Shown: one piece after another, positions 7,646-15,420 of the stretch
Numbering within the stretch: position 1 is the stretch's first letter
Layout of the letters: each line of letters opens with the position of its first letter
Assembly (NCBI GenBank): GCA_018970845.1
Contig: JAGWVO010000033.1
Span: 1-16,348, forward strand
DNA from: Planctomycetota bacterium
Lineage (GTDB): Bacteria > Planctomycetota > Planctomycetia > Gemmatales > Gemmataceae
Length of the DNA stretch: 16,348 nt
Reading direction: 5' to 3'
Program-made: the position numbers and the translations under genes
Notes under the pieces: model-generated
What the model saw: the letters and a program-made list of their open reading frames with translations, nothing else
The model's database searches: none
What the model was told of the DNA's origin: nothing

Positions 7646-8910
7646 CCGGCCTCAGCAATCCGGCAAGCGTCCGGGCGTGGTGCCTTTGCCTGTCGCTGGC
7701 CGCCTCCATGGCGGCGGCCCAGGAACAGCCTTTCCGCCCCGAACCGGGCAAGTTCCCCCCTCTTGACAAGGCGCTTGCCTATAGGGGCGAGCTTGTCTTC
7801 GTGGATCATGCGAACCGTCGCGGCAGCATCCGCGTGGAGGGAGCGGGCACCTACTTCCGCAACGCCCCGCACCCCTTCGCCATGCTGCCTTACGGAGTCG
7901 TGCGGTACCATGGCGCCCCCGCGGAACTCCGGCACATCCCGCTGGGAACCGTGCTGCATGTCCGGGGTTTCCTGCCTCCCGATCCCAAGAACTCGCCCGT
8001 GCCGGTTTTTCCCGTCAACAATCGCACCAAGAACTCAGGCTACAGCGGCGCCGGAACGGCTCCCGCCGAGAACCATGTCCTGCTGCTTGAGGACGAGCCC
8101 AGCCATTGCCTGCGCGAAGGCCTTGTCTGGAAGCTCAAGGAAGTCGAGGTCCAGAACAACGAGGGGCTGGTTGTCGCGACCCGCGCGGCGAAGGCCGACA
8201 AGGGAGAAAAGCCCGTCGAGGAGAAGCTGACCTTCGACGCCACCACGCGACTCTGGCGGGGAAGGGAAAGCCTGCGCATGGACGAGTTCATCACGGAGGG
8301 CGGCTTTCCGGCCAGCGGCAAGAAATCGTTGGACGGCAAGGCCGTGCTCCTGGGGATCAACTGGAAACCGACGCCTGGCAACATCTTCACCCGGTTCCAC
8401 ATTTCCGACATCTGGCTTGACGATGCCGCGATGGAACGGGCTTCCCGCCACCAGTCCGATGTCCACAAGGCATTCATCCGCAGCCGCTGGATGCCCGCCT
8501 GGGTCGATGCTGTCGAGTACGGCAAGTTCGGACGGGCCGTCATCACCGCCACCCTGTTTGGCGGCATGGACAACTCGCTTTACGCCGACTTCAAGAAAGG
8601 CGGGTCCGCCATCATGAATTCTGCCGAGAGCACCCTCAAGCACACCAATGGTTCCTATGGCCCGGCCCACATGGCCTCGAGGGGAACCCTCCTCGATGTC
8701 GCCAAGGCGTCGGGCGAACCGCCGCTTGGGAGCAGCGGCATCCAGATCCGGATGGAGACCGACCTCATCATCGAGGGGATCCGTCCGCCACGGGTGGTGC
8801 GCGTCCGCCCCTCCTCCTGGGCTCAGGTCGATATTCCCCGCGAGGAGTATTTCGAAGACGGAAACATGGAAGAGCGCTTCCCGAGCCCGGCGATTTTTCC
8901 AAGGTACTGA
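7642..8910 (+). CDS. C1: secreted beta-rich protein of unrecognised family
   Basis: This 422-residue protein is exported (signal peptide to about residue 26, AAAQEQ cleavage region). I do not recognise a named domain. It is a clear diverged paralogue of C2. Shared landmarks are an opening strand block GELVFVDHANRRGSIRV (49-65), MLPYG at 81-85, RHIPLGT at 97-103, DIWLD at 256-260, a WVDAVEYGKFGRAVITATLFG block at 287-307 and an IIEGIRPPRVVRVRP tail at 376-390. Several blocks read as short beta strands with conserved Asp, Gly and Arg, suggesting repeated small barrels of OB or SH3 type, which is inference. Only two Cys remain after the signal region or within it, with no haem motif. The ATG overlaps the B1 stop by four bases and has no ribosome-binding site, so translation is probably coupled to B1. 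Confidence 0.85.
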   Translation: MTGLSNPASVRAWCLCLSLAASMAAAQEQPFRPEPGKFPPLDKALAYRGELVFVDHANRRGSIRVEGAGTYFRNAPHPFAMLPYGVVRYHGAPAELRHIPLGTVLHVRGFLPPDPKNSPVPVFPVNNRTKNSGYSGAGTAPAENHVLLLEDEPSHCLREGLVWKLKEVEVQNNEGLVVATRAAKADKGEKPVEEKLTFDATTRLWRGRESLRMDEFITEGGFPASGKKSLDGKAVLLGINWKPTPGNIFTRFHISDIWLDDAAMERASRHQSDVHKAFIRSRWMPAWVDAVEYGKFGRAVITATLFGGMDNSLYADFKKGGSAIMNSAESTLKHTNGSYGPAHMASRGTLLDVAKASGEPPLGSSGIQIRMETDLIIEGIRPPRVVRVRPSSWAQVDIPREEYFEDGNMEERFPSPAIFPRY

Positions 8911-8963
8911 GATTCGCCAATCCTCCAAGATCCACGATACTTTCCGGGTTCAACCGTGTTGAC

Positions 8964-11438
8964 ATGAATGAAGGGCCAGGGAGTTCGCCGCACATGCTCG
9001 CCGCCGTGGCATTGATCCTTATGGCAGCCACGGCTTCGGCGGCCGATTCCCCCGGCGATTTCGAGAAAAATCTCCTGCCCTACCTCCAGGCCCATTGCCA
9101 CCGCTGCCACAACGGCGCCAAGGCCTCGGGTGACTTCCGAATCGACACGCTCTCGCGGAATGTCGGCAAGGAAAACAATCCCCAGTGGCTCGAGGTCATG
9201 GACCGGATCAATTCCGGGGAAATGCCTCCCAGGAAAGAGCCGAAGCGCCCCACGGCGGCCGAAAGCGCCAAGGCCGTGGAATGGATCGCGGGGCGCATGA
9301 GGGACGGGGAAACGGCACGCATGGCCTCACGCGCCAAGGTCACCTACAACCGGCTCACCAGGGACGAGTATGTCAACACCGTGCGGGACCTGATCGGCGT
9401 GCATTACGACGCCCGGGATCCCGGCAATTTCCTTGAGGACCCCGAATGGCACGGCTTCGAGCGCATCGGGTCGGTCCTCACCTTGTCGCCCTCCAACATC
9501 GAAAAGTACATCGCCGCCGCCGAAACGATCCTGAACGAGGCTTATCCGCCGGTTCCGCCCCCGCTGCGCAAGGGGCAAAAGCCGCCCGAACCTTTCGGAG
9601 GCACCAAGCCCGCGCTCTACGAGGAGCAGATCAGCGAACGGCACCGCGAAAGGCTCCGGGAAATGGGCCTTCTCGACAAGGTCAGGTACGAAATGTGGCC
9701 CGGCGACATTTACCGCTACTCGCTGCTCAAGGATCCCTTGCCTGAAACGGGAATCTACGAGGTGAGCTACAAGCTGAGCGGACTCAGGCCTCCCGATGGC
9801 CGCGCGCCGCGAATCAAGGTTTACGAGGAAAGGCTCGATCGCGTCCTCTTTGAACAGGACATCGTCGCGCCCGAGGATAAGCCGATCACCGTGACATTCC
9901 GGGCCCATCTGCCCAAGGGACGCCCCAACATCCATGTCTACAACGATGTTCCGGGGCCCTCGAACCTGCCCCGATCCGGCCGGCACAGCGACCTGCCCTT
10001 CATCAGCACCAAGATGGGCCGCGCCCCGTGGCAAATGAAGCTCACCGACGAGGAAGGCGTCGCCCGCTACCCGTTCCTCATCCTTGATTCGGTGACCTGG
10101 CGCGGCCCCATCCTGAGCGAATCCGAGCGGAAGCTGCGCTCCGATTACATGCCTGGAACCGAAGGCGACATGGCAATGGCCCGGGAATGCCTCGCGACCT
10201 TGGCCAGGCGCGCCTTCCGCCGTCCGGCCACCGACGCCGAAATGGACGGTTTCATGAGGATCGTGGAGGGTGAACTCGCCGCCAAGGAAAAGTTCCGCGA
10301 CGCGATGAAGGCCGGCATGACCGCCATCCTCAACTCCAAGAGTTTCCTCTTCATCTCCGAGGGCGACGAGAAATCGAGCCGCGCCACGCTCAACGACTGG
10401 GAGATCGCCTCGCGGCTTTCCTACCTGCTATGGAGCACGATGCCCGACGAGGAGCTTTTCACGCTCGCCGAACAGGGCAAGCTGCGCGACAAGGCGGTGC
10501 TCGCGGGGCAATTCAAGCGCATGATCGCCGATCCCCGGTCAAGGAGATTCAGCGAATCCTTCGCGACGCAATGGCTCAGGCTTCGCAAGGTGGGAATGTT
10601 CCAGCCGGACAAGAAGCTTTATCCCGATTACGACAAGGCTCTGGAAAACAGCATGGTCTCCGAGACCGTCGCCTTTTTCAGGGAAGTCCTTGAGAAGGGG
10701 CTCTCGCTGAGGGAGTTCCTCGCCTCCGACTGGAGCATGCTGAACGAACTTTTGGCAAAACATTACGGCCTCGCGGAGGCCTACCGCGCGGCGCAGGCGC
10801 GGTCGGGGGAACTAGGGGAGTTCATCCGCGTCGCGTTGCCCGCCGAGTCCCACCGTGGCGGCTTGCTCACCCAGGCCTCGATCCTGTCGCTGACCAGCGA
10901 CGGCGTGAGGCACCGCCCGGTTCACCGCGGCGTTTGGGTGAGCGAGGCCATCTTCGGCCGGTCGCCGCCACCCCCGCCGGCCAACGTCGACCCGATCGCC
11001 ACCAATCCCGCCGGCCCCAAGTCCACCCTAAGGCAGAAGCTCGAGGCGCATGTCCACGACGCGCGTTGCGCCGCCTGCCACTCGAGGATCGATCCCCTGG
11101 GCCTGGCCTTCGAGAATTTCGACGCCATCGGCCGCTGGAGAACCGAGGAAATCACCGACGGCATCGGGGCCAACCCCAAGGTGGACTCCTCGGGCAAGCT
11201 TGCCGACGGAAGGGAATACCGCGACAGCGACCAGTTCAAGCGGGTCCTCCTCGAGGATATGGACTCATTCAACGCGAATGTCGTCGAGAAGCTGGCCACC
11301 TATGGCCTGCGCCGCGCGATGGGATTCAACGACCGCGAGAAACTGGACAGGATCGCCGCGGCCGGCAAGGCAAGCGGCTACCGCCTCCGCGACATCCTCG
11401 AGGCCCTTGTTTGTTCCGACCTTTTCCAGCTACGCTGA
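8964..11438 (+). CDS. A2: secreted diheme DUF1592-type planctomycete cytochrome protein
   Basis: This protein of 824 residues is the second A paralogue. A signal peptide ends near residue 27 (hydrophobic core 11-25). The haem motif CHRCH is at 45-49, with Met 87 of GEMPP as candidate ligand. DUF1587 is at about 127-195 (YNRLTRDEYVNTVRDLIG), a beta-rich middle region runs to about 395, DUF1595 covers about 400-465, DUF1592 about 475-605 (NDWEIASRLSYLLWS), DUF1588 begins near 628 (HRGGLLTQASILSLTSDG) with CAACH at 702-706 and RIDPLGLAFENFD, and DUF1585 covers about 747-822. The central region differs most from A1 and carries a charged insert near 195-235 (Pro/Lys and Glu/Arg-rich), fitting divergence in specificity. 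It starts 53 bases after C1. ATG at 8964 has no clear ribosome-binding site; ATG at 8994 has GGGAG ten bases upstream and is an alternative. Confidence 0.9.
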   Translation: MNEGPGSSPHMLAAVALILMAATASAADSPGDFEKNLLPYLQAHCHRCHNGAKASGDFRIDTLSRNVGKENNPQWLEVMDRINSGEMPPRKEPKRPTAAESAKAVEWIAGRMRDGETARMASRAKVTYNRLTRDEYVNTVRDLIGVHYDARDPGNFLEDPEWHGFERIGSVLTLSPSNIEKYIAAAETILNEAYPPVPPPLRKGQKPPEPFGGTKPALYEEQISERHRERLREMGLLDKVRYEMWPGDIYRYSLLKDPLPETGIYEVSYKLSGLRPPDGRAPRIKVYEERLDRVLFEQDIVAPEDKPITVTFRAHLPKGRPNIHVYNDVPGPSNLPRSGRHSDLPFISTKMGRAPWQMKLTDEEGVARYPFLILDSVTWRGPILSESERKLRSDYMPGTEGDMAMARECLATLARRAFRRPATDAEMDGFMRIVEGELAAKEKFRDAMKAGMTAILNSKSFLFISEGDEKSSRATLNDWEIASRLSYLLWSTMPDEELFTLAEQGKLRDKAVLAGQFKRMIADPRSRRFSESFATQWLRLRKVGMFQPDKKLYPDYDKALENSMVSETVAFFREVLEKGLSLREFLASDWSMLNELLAKHYGLAEAYRAAQARSGELGEFIRVALPAESHRGGLLTQASILSLTSDGVRHRPVHRGVWVSEAIFGRSPPPPPANVDPIATNPAGPKSTLRQKLEAHVHDARCAACHSRIDPLGLAFENFDAIGRWRTEEITDGIGANPKVDSSGKLADGREYRDSDQFKRVLLEDMDSFNANVVEKLATYGLRRAMGFNDREKLDRIAAAGKASGYRLRDILEALVCSDLFQLR

Positions 11439-11450
11439 CCCGAATTCCAC

Positions 11451-11456
11451 AGGAGA
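11451..11456 (+). promoter_or_regulatory. Shine-Dalgarno site setting the ATG start of B2
   Basis: AGGAGA lies seven bases before ATG at 11464. It rules out the much longer open frame reaching back to 11050 inside A2. The same arrangement precedes B1. Confidence 0.75.
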
Positions 11457-11463
11457 CCGACCC

Positions 11464-12825
11464 ATGGCCAACCTCAACCTCCGCAAGTGGCAGATTCCCA
11501 GGCGCACGATGCTGCGGGGCCTCGGCGTCACCATCTCGCTGCCCCTTCTCGACGCGATGGCCGCGGTCCCCGCCCCGTCGAAGCCCAAGCGCAGCGTCTT
11601 CCTTTACATTCCCAACGGTGTCAACACGCTCACCTGGCAGATCCAGAAATCCGGCAACGACTACGAGTTCACGAAGCCCCTGGCTTCCCTCGAGAAGCAT
11701 CGCGCCGACATCACCCCGATCAGCGGACTGCACCATCCGATGGTGATCGGCAAGCACCACAACTGCGAAAGGGTTTGGCTCACGGGCGCGAATGTTCCCG
11801 GGGACGGCGGCGCCTTCCGCAACACCGTCTCCGCCGACCAGCTCATCGCCGAGGCGCAGGGAGCCTCGACGCGGTTCCAGTCGCTGGAACTTGCCATCGA
11901 GGGAACCTCGCTGGCATGGTCGCGCGACGGCATCCAGTTGCCCGCCGAGCGCAACACCCAGCAGATCTTCAACATGCTTTTCGGCGTGGAGAAGGAAAGC
12001 AAGGAAACCATCAGGAGGCGGCTCAGCCGCCGCGGCAGCATCCTCGACCTCGTCGCTGACGACGCCAAGCGCGTGACGGGCAACCTTGGCAGCGCCGACC
12101 GCGGCAAGCTCGACGAATACCTCACCGCCGTGCGCCAGGTTGAGGAGCGCACCAAGCGGGCCGACGAGTGGCTCAACATCCCCAAGCCGAATGTTCCCTC
12201 GAGCGAGTCGGCCCGCCTCCAGCGCCGGCTAAGCATGGCCGAGGCCGGCGAATACTACCGGCTTTTCTACGACCTCATGGCGATGGCGCTGAAGACCGAC
12301 TCGACCCGCGTCATCACTTGCGGCATCGGCGGCGAGGGGCAAGCCAGCGGCATACCTGAAATCGGCATCCTGCAAACAAGGCATGGACTCAGCCACCACA
12401 ATGGCGACCCCGAGCAGTTGCGCCGCCTCACCGAAACCGACACCTTCCTGGTCGGGCAGTTCAGCTACTTCCTCGACTTGCTCAAGCAGCACAAGGAAGG
12501 CGAGCAGAGCCTGCTCGACAGCACCCAGGTCCTTTGGGGCAGCGGCATGGCCTACGGCCACAGCCATGGCAACGCCAACCTGCCGCTCATCCTCGCCGGC
12601 GGCAAGGCGCTCGGATACAGGCACGGCACGCATGTCGACTTCAACCTTCCCAAGATCGGCAAGTACGACATGGCCGACGCGCAGGCCCATTACAAGATCT
12701 GCTCCAGGCCCGTTGACTCCGACGCGCGCGTGAGCAATCTCCTGCTCACCATGCTGCAGCGGGCCGATGTGAAGGCGGAAAGGTTCCAGGACAGCGTCGG
12801 CCCGATCCGCCAAATCGTCTCCTGA
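11464..12825 (+). CDS. B2: exported DUF1552 (HXXSHH) protein
   Basis: This 453-residue protein is the paralogue of B1. It has a twin-arginine-like N-terminus (IPRRTMLRGLGVTISLPLL, 11-29). The HxxSHH motif is H307-S310-H311-H312 (HGLSHH). The second His cluster, LHHP (H90, H91) and KHHNC (97-101), and the GSGMAYGHSHGNANLP block near 360 are all conserved with B1. The role is unknown, as for B1; export together with A2 and C2 is the likely setting. The open frame extends upstream to 11050, but that part overlaps A2 and encodes low-complexity Ser/Arg/Pro sequence. The ribosome-binding site at 11451-11456 fixes the start. A2 ends 25 bases upstream and C2 begins 32 bases downstream. Confidence 0.9.
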   Translation: MANLNLRKWQIPRRTMLRGLGVTISLPLLDAMAAVPAPSKPKRSVFLYIPNGVNTLTWQIQKSGNDYEFTKPLASLEKHRADITPISGLHHPMVIGKHHNCERVWLTGANVPGDGGAFRNTVSADQLIAEAQGASTRFQSLELAIEGTSLAWSRDGIQLPAERNTQQIFNMLFGVEKESKETIRRRLSRRGSILDLVADDAKRVTGNLGSADRGKLDEYLTAVRQVEERTKRADEWLNIPKPNVPSSESARLQRRLSMAEAGEYYRLFYDLMAMALKTDSTRVITCGIGGEGQASGIPEIGILQTRHGLSHHNGDPEQLRRLTETDTFLVGQFSYFLDLLKQHKEGEQSLLDSTQVLWGSGMAYGHSHGNANLPLILAGGKALGYRHGTHVDFNLPKIGKYDMADAQAHYKICSRPVDSDARVSNLLLTMLQRADVKAERFQDSVGPIRQIVS

Positions 12826-12857
12826 ACGCGGGAACTGCTCCCGGGGGCCAGCCTTCC

Positions 12858-14102
12858 ATGAGATCATTCACCGCCACCTGCATCGGCATCGCCATCGCGA
12901 TTGGTATCGTCCGGGCCGCGGACACCCCCAGGTTTCGCACCGACGCCGACGGCCCGGTCACCGGCGAACAGAAAAAGACCAACCCCAAGGACAGGAAACC
13001 GGGAGACAAACCCGACTGGTTCCAGCTTGTCGAAGGCCAGTTTCCGCCGGAAGGATCGGCGCACGCGGTGTCCGGCGAATTGATCCGCGCCGATCACCTT
13101 GAGAGGCGCCTGACCATCCGCGTGGACAGGAACGACAGCCAGGATCGGGGCGTGTGGGACCTGCCGCTTGACGCGGGAATGCTGCCCTACGGATCGGCAT
13201 GGCACCAAGGCGCCATGGCCTCGCTGCGGGACATCCCCGTCGGCACGCACCTTCGCGGCCTGTTCTACCGCCATGATCCCGCAGACAAGACTCCGTTTCC
13301 CGACACCTCGTATCGCAGGAAGACTCCGGAATGGGAATTCCGCAAGTGCTTCCTCGTGGAGGATGACTTCAGCCACCATGCCAGGAAAAACCAGTCGTGG
13401 CGGATCGAAAGCGTCGACCTTGCCACCCGCAAGCTCACCGCCATTCTCGTGGAAAACGGCAAGCCGGCGGGAGAAGCGAAGGCCCGCGCCTTCGACCTGC
13501 AATCCCACACGCGCGTGTTCAAGGGTGGCGGATTCGGCGAACTCAAGGACATCCAGCCGGGCCAGTCGGTTCTCTTCAACCTCACCTGGGTCACGCTTTA
13601 CGGCCCCGGAAGAATCACCGACATCTGGCTGGACGAACCATCCCGCGCCTTGGCCACCGCCCGGCAGGCCGAAAGGCATCGAAACGACATCCGCGAGAGA
13701 GGGTTGCCAGGCTGGGTTTCCTCGGTGGACGACAAGCAACAACTCGTCACCGTGACATTTTTCGGAAATGTCGATCCCAAGCTGTTCGACGAGGTCGCGC
13801 TCAAGGATCCCAACGCCCCGGCGCCCAAGGATGGCACTCCTCCCCCTTCCGAACCCCGCGGGGCGCTCGCGGTGGCCCGCGACACCCTCATGACTTACGA
13901 TCCCGTCAACGACCGGAAGGGCGCCGCCGTGCTCGAGGTCAGGAAAATCGCACCCGAACCCGGCAGCGGCGGGGTTCAGGTGAAACTCCGCATGGACATG
14001 ATGCTCGAAGGATTCCGCCCCAAGCGTGTCGTCCGTTTCTACCCACCCACCTGGAAGGTCCTCGCCCTTCCCAAGGAGGAGGAGTTTCACGGACGGGAAT
14101 GA
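12858..14102 (+). CDS. C2: secreted beta-rich protein, paralogue of C1
   Basis: This 414-residue exported protein (signal peptide 1-20, VRA then ADTP) belongs to the same unrecognised family as C1. After a charged Lys/Pro linker (about 37-55) it shows SGELIRADHLERRLTIRV at 72-89, MLPYG at 108-112, RDIPVGTHLRG at 124-134, DIWLD at 255-259, WVSSVDDKQQLVTVTFFG at 286-303 and LEGFRPKRVVRFYPPTW at 383-399, all collinear with C1. The region at about 318-335 is a Pro/Lys-rich linker not seen in C1. The strand-like blocks again suggest small beta-barrel modules. No catalytic motif is evident. It follows B2 by 32 bases, repeating the A-B-C order of module 1, though here the genes do not overlap. No good ribosome-binding site is visible before the ATG. 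Confidence 0.85.
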   Translation: MRSFTATCIGIAIAIGIVRAADTPRFRTDADGPVTGEQKKTNPKDRKPGDKPDWFQLVEGQFPPEGSAHAVSGELIRADHLERRLTIRVDRNDSQDRGVWDLPLDAGMLPYGSAWHQGAMASLRDIPVGTHLRGLFYRHDPADKTPFPDTSYRRKTPEWEFRKCFLVEDDFSHHARKNQSWRIESVDLATRKLTAILVENGKPAGEAKARAFDLQSHTRVFKGGGFGELKDIQPGQSVLFNLTWVTLYGPGRITDIWLDEPSRALATARQAERHRNDIRERGLPGWVSSVDDKQQLVTVTFFGNVDPKLFDEVALKDPNAPAPKDGTPPPSEPRGALAVARDTLMTYDPVNDRKGAAVLEVRKIAPEPGSGGVQVKLRMDMMLEGFRPKRVVRFYPPTWKVLALPKEEEFHGRE

Positions 14103-14146
14103 CAGGCCCCGCCCCGCTCCGTTTCCCCATCCATGGACAAACTCCC

Positions 14147-15145
14147 ATGAAGACATTCGCCTTGGCCATTCTGGCCCTCACGATCTGCTCCATGTCCGTC
14201 GCGGCCATCGACCCCCATGTCGAGGCCGTCACCAAGGCGGTCGTCGCCGCCAAGGGAAAAGTTGAAAAAACCGCCGATGGCGCCAGCCTCAAGCTGGTCG
14301 ACTTGGCCGTGCCGGGAGCGGGCCCCCACGACCACAGGAAGGATGATCCGTATGACGCGGCCTTCTTCGAGCACCTCGGGCACATCTCCACCCTTGAATC
14401 GCTGAACATCATCCAGACCAAGTTCTCCGACGCGTGGATGCCGAGCATCGCGAAGCTCAAGAACCTCAAGAGCCTCCGGTTCATCAACAACGGCAAGCTC
14501 ACCGACGCGGGAATGGAGCATCTGGCGGGGCTGACGCGCCTGGAACAGTTCTCCTTCGTCGGCACCCAGATCACCGGAAAGGCGTACGCCAAGTTCCAAG
14601 GCTTCGACAAGCTGGTCCGGGTGAGCCACCGTGGAAGCCAGATCGGCGACGAGGGACTGAAGGAACTTTGCGATCACCTTCCCAACCTCGAAAGCATCAG
14701 CCTGGCCCACGCCAAATTCACCGACACCGGCGCACCCCACCTGGCCAAGCTGAGGAAGCTCAAGGGGCTGGAACTGGGGGCTCACGCCACGCCCGAGGCG
14801 CTGCGCCACATCACCGGGCTGCCACTGGAATACCTTCAGCTCGGCGAAGGATTCGACAAGTCGGAATCCTTGCCAATCATCAAGGAAATCAAGACGCTCA
14901 AGCGGCTCACCCTGACGAACTGCAAGGACACCACGGACACCGATCTCGAGGTGCTCGCGGGCATCGGGCAACTTGAAAGCCTGGAACTGGGAGGGCTGCC
15001 GTTGACTGGCGAAAGGGTCGCCAAGCTCAAGGGGTGGGGCCATCTCAAGGAACTCAAGCTGATCAGCCGGCCCAAGGGATATCCCGAAGAACTTCAGGCC
15101 CAGGTCAAATCCCTGCTGCCCAAGGTCGCCGTTAAGTTCCAGTAA
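14147..15145 (+). CDS. secreted leucine-rich-repeat protein
   Basis: This 332-residue protein has a signal peptide (MKTFALAILALTICSMSVAA, 1-20). From about residue 79 to 325 it is built from roughly ten leucine-rich repeats of 23-25 residues, with pattern L-xx-L-x-L-(x)n-(I/L/F)-(T/S)-D-x-G/W-hhxxLxxL. The clearest are SLRFINNGKLTDAGMEHLAGL and the one beginning near SISLAHAKFTDTGAPHLAKL; some others lack the usual polar turn. Such repeats form a curved solenoid used for protein binding, and secreted versions are numerous in Planctomycetota. No catalytic domain is attached. The frame is open back to 13397 inside C2, but the signal peptide fixes the start at 14147. It lies 44 bases after C2 and is probably the last gene of the operon; it might bind A, B or C proteins, which is inference. 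Confidence 0.85.
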   Translation: MKTFALAILALTICSMSVAAIDPHVEAVTKAVVAAKGKVEKTADGASLKLVDLAVPGAGPHDHRKDDPYDAAFFEHLGHISTLESLNIIQTKFSDAWMPSIAKLKNLKSLRFINNGKLTDAGMEHLAGLTRLEQFSFVGTQITGKAYAKFQGFDKLVRVSHRGSQIGDEGLKELCDHLPNLESISLAHAKFTDTGAPHLAKLRKLKGLELGAHATPEALRHITGLPLEYLQLGEGFDKSESLPIIKEIKTLKRLTLTNCKDTTDTDLEVLAGIGQLESLELGGLPLTGERVAKLKGWGHLKELKLISRPKGYPEELQAQVKSLLPKVAVKFQ

Positions 15146-15420
15146 TCCCTCCAGGCCCCCACAGGCAATTCCGCCGGTGATCGACACTCGGTGGCACGCG
15201 GACTCCACATTCTTTTGGCGAATTCACCCCGCAACCTCCCTTCCAGGCCAACAAACCCGGTGGCGGAAACGAACCGCCCTGAACGGGCGACATTCGCTCC
15301 AAGAGCCTTTGACCGGGGCACGGGCCAAGTCTGACAGGTGCAGGCAACGGCTTGGCGCGCCGTTCATCACACAAAAACTGAAATGTGGTTTGGCAACCGG
15401 AAAGCGATGGAAGTCCTGAA
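15146..15420. other. convergent intergenic region with small overlapping hairpins
   Basis: No gene is supported in these 275 bases between the LRR gene (plus) and the lipoprotein gene (minus). Two mutually exclusive 5-bp hairpins overlap at 15262-15289: GGCGG with CCGCC (loop of 7) and CGCCC with GGGCG (loop of 5). A 6-bp pair GCCAAG/CTTGGC lies at 15324-15356. None has a T-tract on either strand, so termination here would have to be Rho-dependent or use another signal. Confidence 0.4.

Noticed and set aside
11050..11463. Upstream extension of the B2 reading frame
   Set aside because: It overlaps the conserved DUF1588/DUF1585 part of A2, encodes low-complexity Ser/Arg/Pro sequence, and a good ribosome-binding site fixes the start at 11464.
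13397..14146. Upstream extension of the LRR gene frame
   Set aside because: It overlaps C2 in another frame, and a complete signal peptide begins at 14147.
12864..14156. 430-residue open frame antisense to C2
   Set aside because: A shadow of GC-rich codon bias; the plus strand encodes a paralogue-supported exported protein.
14087..15208. 373-residue open frame antisense to the LRR gene
   Set aside because: Its repetitive appearance mirrors the leucine-rich repeats on the plus strand; it has no independent signal or motif.
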